Source: Streptomyces xylophagus (lineage in GTDB: Bacteria > Actinomycetota > Actinomycetes > Streptomycetales > Streptomycetaceae). Taken from it: a DNA stretch of 12,005 nt. The DNA lies in NCBI RefSeq assembly GCF_000716435.1, contig NZ_JNWO01000058.1:1-12005 (forward strand). Reading direction: 5' to 3'. Each line of letters opens with the position of its first letter. Positions within the stretch are counted from its first letter, which is position 1. Below, one piece after another: positions 1 through 5,993 of this stretch. The translations under genes and the position numbers were made by a program. Under the pieces are notes generated by a model. That model ran no database searches. It worked only from the letters and a program-made list of their open reading frames with translations, and had not been told where the DNA came from.

Positions 1-34
1 GTCGTCGGCAGCGTCAGATGTGTATAAGAGACAG
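1..34 (+). other. Untrimmed Nextera/Tn5 Read-1 sequencing adapter
   Basis: Bases 2-34 match the complete 33-nt Nextera Read-1 transposase adapter: the 14-nt tail TCGTCGGCAGCGTC followed by the 19-bp Tn5 mosaic end AGATGTGTATAAGAGACAG (16-34). Base 1 is one extra G. This is library-preparation sequence, not genome. Reading frames that begin at the ATG inside it (18 or 20; peptides starting MCIRDR or MYKRQ) are artefacts. Confidence 0.98.
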
Positions 35-1052
35 GCACATCCCGTGTGGCGTACGGCAGTTGCAGCACCCCGTCCTCGGTCCACAGCCCGGCACCCGCCA
101 ACCAGCCCTCGGGCGCCGGGAGTTGGAGCAGCTGCCGCTCGGCCGGGCGCCACACGGCGAACCAGGTGCCGGCCGGGCCGTCGATGCGCAGCGCCACCCC
201 GCAGTTCTCCGGCATCAGCACCTGCCCCGGCTGGATCGCGAACGGCGTCACCGTGCAGTCCGGCAGCCGCAGGCACTCCGGGAACCGCACCGGCAGCGTG
301 GAGCCGATGACCCCCCAGCCCAGCCGGTCCCCCCGCCCCGGCGAGGGCGCGTCCGAGCGGATGAGGAGCAGCCCGCTGTCGGGATCGGCCGCCAGCAGCC
401 GGTCGTCGCTGTCCGCGGCGATCTGCAGCAGCGGCGACACCTCCCCGTCCCGCTCCAGATCCACCACGATCGCCTTGGTCCGCCCGCCGACCTCCCGGTC
501 CAGGGCCAGCATCCGGCCCGCCCGGTCCAGCCAGACCCCGCCCGAACAGCGCCCCGGGACCATCGCGAGATGCTCGGGCCCGAAGGCACCCCCCGCCACC
601 AGCCACACCGCCGTCGACCGCCGGCCCACGGCGAGGGCGTACGCCTTCTCGCCCCCCGGCGCCGGCGGCAGCAGCCGCAGCCGGGTGTCCGGGTCCGGGC
701 ACTCGATCGCGCCGAGCAGCAGCTCACCCGTGCCCGGACCGGTCGGGTACAGCAGCGAGAACGCGTGCCGCCCGTCGACCAGCCGCCGGATGAGCACCCG
801 CCCGTCGCCCATCGGCTGCACCTCGCTGCCGGGCTCCTCCGGCTGGTTGCCGGGCAGCGGCACGGCGTACGGCTCGGGGCCGTCCAGCGTCCACCGCTCC
901 GGGAACAGGCAGTCGCCGGCCGGCGCGAGGCGGGCCGCGTACGCCCCGTCCGCGGTGATCACACACGTGGTGTCATCGGTCCGCGTCCCCCCGCACTCGT
1001 CCCCGTCCACGTCCTCGTCCGCCGCTGTGGGCTCGATCGCACAGGCCGTCAT
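35..1052 (-). CDS. Hypothetical protein of unknown function, 3' end cut by adapter
   Basis: An uninterrupted minus-strand frame runs from ATG at 1052 to the adapter junction at 35, giving 339 residues with no stop, so the C-terminus is missing. The start is well supported: a strong ribosome site GGAGGTGA (1060-1067) lies 7 nt upstream. The protein begins MTACAIEPTAADEDVDGDEC, with an acidic, Cys-containing N-terminus and no signal peptide or membrane segment that I can see. The rest is a chain of short hydrophobic strands separated by Gly/Asp turns (for example TTCVITADGAYAARLAP, GRMLALDREVGGRTKAIVVD, DDRLLAADPDSGLLLIR). This resembles a beta-propeller pattern, which is inference only. I do not recognise the family. 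Third-position GC is typical of the neighbours. It is divergent from the nif3-like gene. The overlapping plus-strand frame across 46-1179 lacks any recognisable protein and is a shadow. Confidence 0.8.
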
Positions 1053-1059
1053 GGTTCGG

Positions 1060-1067
1060 TCACCTCC
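1060..1067 (-). promoter_or_regulatory. Strong ribosome binding site for the truncated hypothetical gene
   Basis: The minus strand reads GGAGGTGA here, close to a full anti-16S match, with 7 nt before the ATG at 1052. It fixes the start of the left-end gene. Confidence 0.8.
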
Positions 1068-1072
1068 GGCGA

Positions 1073-1087
1073 CGAAACTAGTTTTCG
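1073..1087. promoter_or_regulatory. Operator-like palindrome around AAACTAGTTT
   Basis: AAACTAGTTT (1075-1084) is a perfect 10-bp palindrome. With a 1-nt offset it extends to CGAAA-CTAG-TTTTCG. It lies just upstream of the ribosome site of the left-end gene in an AT-rich patch, and is followed by a second short dyad, CACGT-ACGG-ACGTG (1088-1101). Placement between promoter region and ribosome site would suit a repressor site. No binding family is assigned. Confidence 0.3.
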
Positions 1088-1238
1088 CACGTACGGACGT
1101 GGGACCGATGAGCATCCGGATCACACATAAGGGTGGCCAAGTAACGATTCGCCTGAGGAAACCGGGGCGGGTGTGCTGAACGGGGCCGCAGGCCGTCATA
1201 GGCCGCCTTCAGCGGTTCAGCCCCTCAGCCCGGCCAGG

Positions 1239-1250
1239 TAGCCTTTCCTC
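1239..1250 (+). promoter_or_regulatory. Candidate leaderless promoter -10 for the nif3-like gene
   Basis: TAGCCT (1239-1244) fits the actinobacterial TANNNT -10 pattern and is followed by exactly 6 nt before the GTG at 1251, which places transcription start at the start codon. No good Shine-Dalgarno sequence precedes that GTG. A weak -35 candidate, TTCAGC (1216-1221), sits 17 nt upstream of the -10. Confidence 0.5.
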
Positions 1251-2141
1251 GTGCCCCGTCAGTCCGTACCCCGCCTGTCCGAAGTCGTCGCCGCGCTGGA
1301 GAAGCTGTGGCCCGCCGAGCGGGCCGAGTCATGGGACGCGGTCGGCACCGTCGTGGGCGACCCGGAACAGGACGTCACCCGCGTGCTGTTCGCCGTCGAC
1401 CCCGTGCAGGAGATCGTCGACGAGGCCGTGAAGCTGGGCGCCGACCTGCTGGTCACCCACCACCCCCTCTACCTGCGCGGTACGACCACGGTCGCGGCCT
1501 CCACCTTCAAGGGCCGCGTGGTGCACACCCTGATCAAGCACGACATCGCGCTGCACGTCGCCCACACCAACGCCGACCGCGCCGACCCGGGAGTCTCCGA
1601 CGCCCTCGCGGGCGCGCTGGACCTCAGGGTCGTAGGACCGCTCGTACCGGACCCGACCGATCCGGAAGGCCGCCGGGGCCTGGGCCGGATCTGCGAGCTG
1701 GACCACCCCCTGACCGTCCGCGACCTCGCGGCCCGCGCCGCCGAGCGCCTACCCGCCACGGCGCAGGGCATCCGCGTCGCGGGCGACCCCGACGCCCTGG
1801 TCCACCGGGTCGCGGTCAGCGGCGGCTCCGGCGACAGCCTCTTCGACGACGTACGAGCGGCAGGCGTAGACGCTTTCCTCACAGCGGACCTCCGCCACCA
1901 CCCGGTATCAGAGGCCCGCGCCCAAAACTCTCAGACCCCCCAAAAACCTCTCGCGCTGCTCGACGCGGCGCACTGGGCCACCGAGTGGCCCTGGTGCGAG
2001 CTGGCCGCCGCCCAGCTCGACGAGATCTCCGACCGCGAGGGATGGGACCTCAGGGTCCACGTCTCCAAGACGGTCACCGACCCCTGGACCGCCCACGCGG
2101 CGTCCACCGCCACACCAGACTCAATGGGAGCCCCCAACTGA
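1251..2141 (+). CDS. Nif3-like dinuclear metal centre hexameric protein
   Basis: A 296-residue protein of the widespread NIF3/YbgI/DUF34 family, whose members form toroidal hexamers with a two-metal site; the cellular reaction is not firmly established. Visible metal-site motifs are LVTHHPLY (H70, H71), HVAHTNAD (H105, D109) and DAAHWATEWP near the C-terminus (H241 and E245, spaced four apart as in the family). The N-terminal segment with LWPAERAESWDAVG and the central insertion containing VAVSGGSGDSLFDDV also fit. The GTG start at 1251 gives the usual N-terminus (MPRQSVPRLSEVVAALEKLWP) and lies 6 nt after a -10-like TAGCCT. Its stop overlaps the start of the zinc-ribbon gene, so the two are probably co-transcribed and translationally coupled. 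This pairing with a C4 zinc-ribbon protein is common in actinobacteria. Confidence 0.93.
   Translation: MPRQSVPRLSEVVAALEKLWPAERAESWDAVGTVVGDPEQDVTRVLFAVDPVQEIVDEAVKLGADLLVTHHPLYLRGTTTVAASTFKGRVVHTLIKHDIALHVAHTNADRADPGVSDALAGALDLRVVGPLVPDPTDPEGRRGLGRICELDHPLTVRDLAARAAERLPATAQGIRVAGDPDALVHRVAVSGGSGDSLFDDVRAAGVDAFLTADLRHHPVSEARAQNSQTPQKPLALLDAAHWATEWPWCELAAAQLDEISDREGWDLRVHVSKTVTDPWTAHAASTATPDSMGAPN
2126..2130 (+). promoter_or_regulatory. Ribosome binding site supporting a CTG start
   Basis: GGGAG lies inside the last codons of the nif3-like gene, with 7 nt to the CTG at 2138. It is the main local evidence that translation of the zinc-ribbon gene starts at this rare codon. Confidence 0.5.
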
Positions 2142-2881
2142 ACGCCGCGCCCGCCGACCAGATCCGACTTCTCGACGTCCAGGCCCTCGACGTACGCCTC
2201 TCGCAGCTCGCGCACAAGCGCAACTCCCTGCCCGAGCACGCCGAGATCGACTCGCTGACCAAGGACCTCACCCAGCTGCGCGACCTGCTCGTGGCCGTGC
2301 AGACCGAGGAGAGCGACTGCGCCCGCGAGCAGATCAAGGCCGAGCAGGACGTCGACCAGGTGCGCCAGCGCGCCACCCGCGACCAGCAGCGCCTCGACTC
2401 GGGTGCCGTCACGTCCCCCAAGGACCTGGAGAACCTCCAGCGCGAGATCGTCTCCCTCGCCAAGCGCCAGGGCGACCTGGAGGACATCGTCCTCGAAGTC
2501 ATGGAGCGCCGTGAGTCCGCGCAGGAGCGCACCGCCGAACTGACCGAGCGGGTCGGTTCCGTGCAGGGCAAGATCGACGACGCGACCGCCCGTCGCGACG
2601 CCGCCTACGAGACCCTCGACGCCGACGAGGCCACGGCCGAGAAGGAGCGCGAGGTCATCTCGGCGACGATCCCCGCGGACCTCCTCAAGCTCTACGACAA
2701 GCTCCGCCAGCAGCAGGGCGGCATCGGCGCGGCCAAGCTCTACCAGCGCACCTGCCAGGGCTGCCGCCAGGAGCTCGCCATCACCGACTTCAACGAGGTC
2801 CGCGCGGCGGCCCCCGACACGGTGGTCCGCTGCGAGAACTGCCGCCGCATCCTGGTGCGCACGTCGGAGTCGGGCCTGTAA
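2138..2881 (+). CDS. Coiled-coil protein with C-terminal C4-type zinc ribbon
   Basis: A 247-residue protein. Residues from about 15 to 180 are Glu/Arg/Gln-rich heptad-like sequence (for example DLTQLRDLLVAVQTEESD, ENLQREIVSLAKRQGDLEDI), predicted to form a long antiparallel coiled coil. The C-terminus holds two CxxC pairs, CQGC (C206, C209) and CENC (C232, C235), a zinc ribbon of the DUF164/CdsZ-like type. The family is thought to act as a nucleic-acid or protein adaptor; its role here is inferred. The start appears to be CTG at 2138: no ATG, GTG or TTG lies upstream in frame close by, the family N-terminus (NAAPADQIRLLDVQALD) begins right after it, and GGGAG (2126-2130) is 7 nt upstream. That start overlaps the nif3 stop as CTGA. 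It ends in TAA 41 nt before the RNase H gene. Confidence 0.88.
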   Translation: MNAAPADQIRLLDVQALDVRLSQLAHKRNSLPEHAEIDSLTKDLTQLRDLLVAVQTEESDCAREQIKAEQDVDQVRQRATRDQQRLDSGAVTSPKDLENLQREIVSLAKRQGDLEDIVLEVMERRESAQERTAELTERVGSVQGKIDDATARRDAAYETLDADEATAEKEREVISATIPADLLKLYDKLRQQQGGIGAAKLYQRTCQGCRQELAITDFNEVRAAAPDTVVRCENCRRILVRTSESGL

Positions 2882-2887
2882 GTCGTC

Positions 2888-2911
2888 AATCAGCTCAAGA
2901 ATCAGCTCAAG
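2888..2911 (+). repeat. Tandem duplication of a 12-bp motif before the RNase H gene
   Basis: AATCAGCTCAAG occurs twice head to tail (2888-2899 and 2900-2911). The second copy runs into the GGAG ribosome site (2911-2914) of the next gene. It is probably a small slippage duplication that lengthened the spacer after the zinc-ribbon gene. Confidence 0.9.
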
Positions 2912-2922
2912 GAGCGTTCGCG

Positions 2923-4395
2923 GTGCGGGAGTTCATCGTCGAGGCCGACGGCGGTTCCCGGGGCAACCCGGGACCCGCGGGCTACGGCAGCGTGGTCATC
3001 GACGCGACGACGGGGGAGACCCTGACCGAGGCGGCCGAGTACATCGGCATCGCCACGAACAACGTCGCCGAGTACCGGGGCCTGGTGGCCGGCCTCCGCG
3101 CCGCCCACACCCTGGACCCGACCGCCCACATCCACGTCCGCATGGACTCCAAGCTGGTCGTAGAGCAGATGTCGGGCCGCTGGAAGATCAAACATCCCGA
3201 CATGAAGCCCTTGGCGGCGGAGGCGGGTGCGGTGTTCCCGCCGGATCAGGTGACGTACGAGTGGATCCCCAGGGAGAAGAACAAACACGCGGACAGGCTG
3301 GCCAACGAGGCGATGGACGCGGGGAAGCGCGGCGAGCAGTGGTCGGCGGCGGATTCCACGGCGGAACTTCGCAGCACAGGCTCGGGCGAGACACCCAAGG
3401 GGCGCGGGGCTGTGACACATGCGGCTCCGCCGCGCGAGCCCGACCAGCCTTCCAGCGCAGGCTCAGGCGAGGCTTTTAAGGGGCGCGGGGCTGTGACACA
3501 TGCGGCTCCGCCGCGCGAGCCCGACCAGCCCTCCAGTGCAGGCTCAGGCGAGGCTTTTAAGGGGCGCGGGGCTGTGACACATGCGGCTCCGCCGCGCGAG
3601 CGCGACCAGCCCTCCAGTGCAGGCTCAGGCGAGGCTTTTAAGGGGCGCGGGGAACTGCGCGACCAGCCCCCACTCACCCGCACTATGACGACAACCGACA
3701 AGACCACCGCCGACACCCGCGCCGCCCGCAACGTAGCCACCCCCACCCCCGGTTGGGCCCCCGCAGACATGGGCGCCCCCGCCACCTTCGTCCTCCTCCG
3801 CCACGGCGAAACCCCCCTAACCCCCCAGAAACGCTTCTCCGGCAGCGGCGGCACCAACCCCTCCCTCTCACCCGTCGGCCAGGACCAAGCCACCCGAGCC
3901 GCAACCGCGTTGGCAGCCCGAGGCACCATCCAGCACATCATCGCGTCCCCCCTCACCCGCACCCGCGAGACCGCCGCAGCCGTAGCGAACCGCCTCGGCC
4001 TGGACGTGACGATCGAAGAGGGCCTGCGAGAAACGGACTTCGGCGCCTGGGAGGGCCTCACCTTCGCCGAGGTCAGAGAGCGCTACCCCGACGACCTGAC
4101 CACCTGGCTCGGCGACCCGACAGCCCACCCCACCGGCGGCGGCGAGAGCTTCGCGGAGACGGCAACCCGCATCGCCGCCACCCGCGACAAGCTGATCGCG
4201 GCCTACGCCGGCCGCACCGTCCTGCTCGTCACCCACGTCACCCCGATCAAGACGTTCGTCCAACTAGCCCTGGGCGCCCCGCCGGAGTCCCTGTTCCGCA
4301 TGGAACTGTCGGCAGCCTCCCTCTCGACGGTGGCGTACTACGCGGACGGCAACGCGAGCGTACGGCTGTTCAACGACACGTCCCACCTGCGCTGA
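2923..4395 (+). CDS. Bifunctional RNase H / histidine acid phosphatase (CobC-like)
   Basis: A 490-residue fusion of the type described for S. coelicolor SCO2299. Residues 1-135 are an RNase H type 1 domain with the four acidic catalytic residues in order: D9 (EADGGSRGNPGPAGYG), E50 (NNVAEYRGL), D75 (MDSKLVVEQMSGRWKIKH) and D124 (NKHADRLANEA). It would cleave the RNA strand of RNA-DNA hybrids. Residues from about 286 to 490 are a histidine phosphatase domain: RHGE with nucleophile H294, SPLTRTRETA, GLRETDFGAWEGLT, GGGESF, and LVTHVTP with H438. This matches alpha-ribazole phosphatase/CobC-like enzymes, although the physiological substrate is not settled. The linker (about 140-285) is unusually repetitive, with three 27-residue repeats and a partial fourth encoded by an 81-bp DNA tandem array. 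The GTG start at 2923 has GGAG 8 nt upstream. The last 26 bp overlap the convergent aldolase gene. Confidence 0.93.
   Translation: MREFIVEADGGSRGNPGPAGYGSVVIDATTGETLTEAAEYIGIATNNVAEYRGLVAGLRAAHTLDPTAHIHVRMDSKLVVEQMSGRWKIKHPDMKPLAAEAGAVFPPDQVTYEWIPREKNKHADRLANEAMDAGKRGEQWSAADSTAELRSTGSGETPKGRGAVTHAAPPREPDQPSSAGSGEAFKGRGAVTHAAPPREPDQPSSAGSGEAFKGRGAVTHAAPPRERDQPSSAGSGEAFKGRGELRDQPPLTRTMTTTDKTTADTRAARNVATPTPGWAPADMGAPATFVLLRHGETPLTPQKRFSGSGGTNPSLSPVGQDQATRAATALAARGTIQHIIASPLTRTRETAAAVANRLGLDVTIEEGLRETDFGAWEGLTFAEVRERYPDDLTTWLGDPTAHPTGGGESFAETATRIAATRDKLIAAYAGRTVLLVTHVTPIKTFVQLALGAPPESLFRMELSAASLSTVAYYADGNASVRLFNDTSHLR
3374..3671 (+). repeat. 81-bp tandem repeat array inside the fusion-protein linker
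   Basis: There are three full 81-bp units (3374-3454, 3455-3535, 3536-3616) and a variant, shortened fourth (3617 to about 3671). Units 2 and 3 differ at 2 of 81 positions and units 1 and 2 at 8. Each full unit holds AAGGGGCGCGGGGCTGTG, a GCGGC-TCC-GCCGC hairpin and GACCAGCC. The fourth switches after GGGGCGCGGGG to AACTGCGCGACCAGCCCC, which can fold through GGGGC/GCCCC. From memory, both forms resemble GC-rich repeats scattered between Streptomyces genes. Since 81 is divisible by 3, the reading frame stays open and encodes a 27-residue repeat (GSGEAFKGRGAVTHAAPPRE and so on). Confidence 0.93.
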
Positions 4396-5008
4396 GCGCC
4401 GCGGCCTCGCGGGCCAGCGCCTCGATCCGCCCCCAGTCACGCGCGGCCACCGCGTCCGCCGGGATCATCCAACTACCGCCCACACAGCCGACGTTGGGCA
4501 ACGCCAGGTATTCCGGCGCGGAGTTGACCCCTATCCCACCGGTAGGACAGAACCGCGCCTGCGGCAACGGCCCTGCCAGCGAGGCGAGATACGCAGTACC
4601 GCCCGCCGCCTGAGCCGGGAAGAACTTCATCTCCCGCACCCCGCGTTCCAGCAGCGCGACGACCTCGGACGTGGTCGACACCCCCGGCAGGAACGGCACC
4701 CCGGACCCCTGCATCGCCTCCAGCAGCAGCTCCGTCCACCCGGGACTGACAAGGAACCGCGCCCCCGCGCCCACGCACTCCTTCACCTGCCCCGGAGTCA
4801 GCACGGTCCCGGCCCCGACCACCGCCCCCGACACCTCACCCGCGATCGCCCGCAACGCCTCCAGCGCGACCGGCGTCCGCAACGTCACCTCGATCGCCGG
4901 CAGCCCACCCGCGACCAGCGCCCGCGCGAGCGGCACCGCGTCGGCGACGTCCTCGATGACGACGACGGGCAGCACCGGAGCGAGATCGAGCAGGGAGGAG
5001 AAAGCCAT
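4370..5008 (-). CDS. eda: KDPG/KHG-type class I aldolase
   Basis: A 212-residue protein of the 2-keto-3-deoxy-6-phosphogluconate / 4-hydroxy-2-oxoglutarate aldolase family, a TIM-barrel enzyme that makes pyruvate through a lysine Schiff base; the E. coli enzyme is 213 residues. Visible are IEVTLRT (E40, R44), [41 protein letters not shown] with Schiff-base K128, RFCPTGGI and [11 protein letters not shown]. The E. coli motif KFFPAE reads KFFPAQ here. ATG at 5008 gives the normal family length. In-frame starts further upstream (about 5050 and 5059) would add residues unlike the family, and they lie in a TGCAA-rich region that looks regulatory. No good ribosome site precedes 5008, so the start is not certain. 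No edd-like dehydratase is nearby, so the aldolase may act outside a full Entner-Doudoroff route. It lies downstream of yaaA (126-bp gap) on the same strand. Confidence 0.9.
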   Translation of the reverse strand: MAFSSLLDLAPVLPVVVIEDVADAVPLARALVAGGLPAIEVTLRTPVALEALRAIAGEVSGAVVGAGTVLTPGQVKECVGAGARFLVSPGWTELLLEAMQGSGVPFLPGVSTTSEVVALLERGVREMKFFPAQAAGGTAYLASLAGPLPQARFCPTGGIGVNSAPEYLALPNVGCVGGSWMIPADAVAARDWGRIEALAREAAALSAGGTCR

Positions 5009-5029
5009 GACGTCATCTTGCCGAGGCGA

Positions 5030-5078
5030 TGCAACCTGCGCAAAGGTCATTGCACACAATGCAACGCAAGCGCTGCAA
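5030..5078. promoter_or_regulatory. Cluster of TGCAA motifs and a dyad upstream of eda
   Basis: CATTG-CACA-CAATG (5048-5061) is a perfect 5-bp dyad nested with TTGCA (5050-5054) and TGCAA (5060-5064). Further TGCAA copies start at 5030 and 5074, with related TGCGCAA at 5037-5043 and CGCAA at 5065-5069. So many copies immediately upstream of the likely eda start suggest a multi-site operator. The regulator is unknown. Confidence 0.4.
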
Positions 5079-5086
5079 CGCCCACC

Positions 5087-5124
5087 CGCCCCCGCTGAAA
5101 AACGCCTGCTCGCCCCCGCTGAAA
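5087..5124. repeat. 14-bp direct repeat between yaaA and eda
   Basis: CGCCCCCGCTGAAA occurs at 5087-5100 and again at 5111-5124, a 24-bp period. The repeat sits just beyond the yaaA stop codon. No classical terminator hairpin with a T-run is visible there. Confidence 0.8.
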
Positions 5125-5134
5125 GCCGACGCGC

Positions 5135-5917
5135 TCAGTGAATCTCGTCCACCAGCACATCCAACGACCAGGCCTGCCCCGCCCGCCCGGGCGCCTCCGC
5201 CTCCACCACATACCCCTGGTCCCGCAACGCCTCCACCAGCTCACCCGGCGTCCCCGGCGCACCCGACGCGGCCAGCAGACTCCGCACGATCCGCCCCTTC
5301 GTCGCCTTGTTGAAGTGGCTGACGACCTTCCGGGTCGGCGCATGCAGCACCCGTACGGTCGCCGTCCGCCCCGCGACCTCGCCCTTCGGCTTCCACGCCG
5401 CCGCGTAAGCCGAGGACCGCAGGTCGAGGACGAGCCCCTCCCCGGCCACCTCCGGCAGCACGTCCGCCATCGGCGCCCGCCAGTGCGCACCCAGCGCCCC
5501 GAGCCCGGGCAGCTTCACCCCCATCGAGCAGCGGTACGACGGAATCCGGTCCGTCACCCGCACCGCGCCCCACAACCCGGAGAACACGAGCAGCGAGCGC
5601 GCGGCCCGCTTCTTCGCTGCTGTGGGCAGCGAAGCCAGGTCGAGGGCGTCGTAGAGGACACCCGTGTAGATCTCCCCGGCGGGCCGCGCGCCGGCGGTCC
5701 GCAGGTCGACGTTCTTCGCGATCTCGCCCCTGAGCCCCTCGCTCAGCCCGAGCACCTCGCGTGCCTTGTCCTCGTCGGCCGCGCACAGGTCGACGAGTTC
5801 GTCGAGTACGGCCGCGCGGGCCTCGGTGAGTCCCGGCAGTGACAGGGACTCGGGCTTGAGCGGGGCACCGCGGCCGGAGGAGGCCTTGCCTTCGGAGGGC
5901 GGCAGCAGGACGAGCAC
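5135..5917 (-). CDS. yaaA: YaaA family (DUF328) peroxide stress protein
   Basis: A 260-residue protein, matching the roughly 258 residues of E. coli YaaA, which is induced under peroxide stress, limits intracellular iron-driven DNA damage and binds DNA. Family features seen are the N-terminus [10 protein letters not shown] (the actinobacterial form of the start motif), [66 protein letters not shown], and the C-terminal [16 protein letters not shown]. The start is GTG at 5917, with AAGGAG (5927-5932 on the minus strand) 9 nt upstream. The gene is divergent from the RNB ribonuclease across 76 bp and is followed on the same strand by eda. Its specific role in this organism is inferred from the family only. 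Confidence 0.92.
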   Translation of the reverse strand: MLVLLPPSEGKASSGRGAPLKPESLSLPGLTEARAAVLDELVDLCAADEDKAREVLGLSEGLRGEIAKNVDLRTAGARPAGEIYTGVLYDALDLASLPTAAKKRAARSLLVFSGLWGAVRVTDRIPSYRCSMGVKLPGLGALGAHWRAPMADVLPEVAGEGLVLDLRSSAYAAAWKPKGEVAGRTATVRVLHAPTRKVVSHFNKATKGRIVRSLLAASGAPGTPGELVEALRDQGYVVEAEAPGRAGQAWSLDVLVDEIH

Positions 5918-5949
5918 GGTGGTTTTCTCCTTACGGTGGGTGCTGCGCC

Positions 5950-5987
5950 AGCGTAAAGGGTGCGGGCCTGCGGATTGTGCCTACGCT
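5950..5987. promoter_or_regulatory. Mirrored -10 boxes in the yaaA / RNB ribonuclease divergent region
   Basis: TACGCT (5982-5987, plus) lies exactly 6 nt before the ATG of the ribonuclease gene, which has no ribosome site, so it probably drives a leaderless transcript. The same hexamer on the minus strand (plus-strand AGCGTA, 5950-5955) would start a yaaA transcript near 5943, leaving a leader of about 26 nt with its AAGGAG. Convincing -35 boxes are not seen for either. Confidence 0.42.
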
Positions 5988-5993
5988 CGTGTC

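Noticed and set aside
1..34. Natural Tn5/IS50 end
   Set aside because: The 19-bp sequence is the engineered mosaic end joined to the Nextera Read-1 tail, and the flanking bases show no 9-bp target duplication.
18..1179. Long plus-strand frames across the left end, including ones starting in the adapter
   Set aside because: The starts are in synthetic adapter or lack ribosome sites, and the products are Arg/Pro/Ser-rich without motifs. The minus-strand frame 35-1052 has a strong ribosome site and protein-like sequence.
1176..1220. CTGAAC/GTTCAG inverted repeat as an operator or terminator before the nif3-like gene
   Set aside because: Only 6 bp pair across 33 nt, with no T-run and mixed GC-rich centre. 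This is within chance expectation for this composition.
1307..2137. Upstream extension of the zinc-ribbon frame through the nif3-like gene
   Set aside because: The extension is Arg/Pro/Gly-rich shadow sequence of the well-supported Nif3 protein. Family sequence begins only after the CTG at 2138.
3374..3671. CRISPR-like array
   Set aside because: The units are contiguous 81-bp repeats without unique spacers, lie in an open reading frame, and no cas genes are near.
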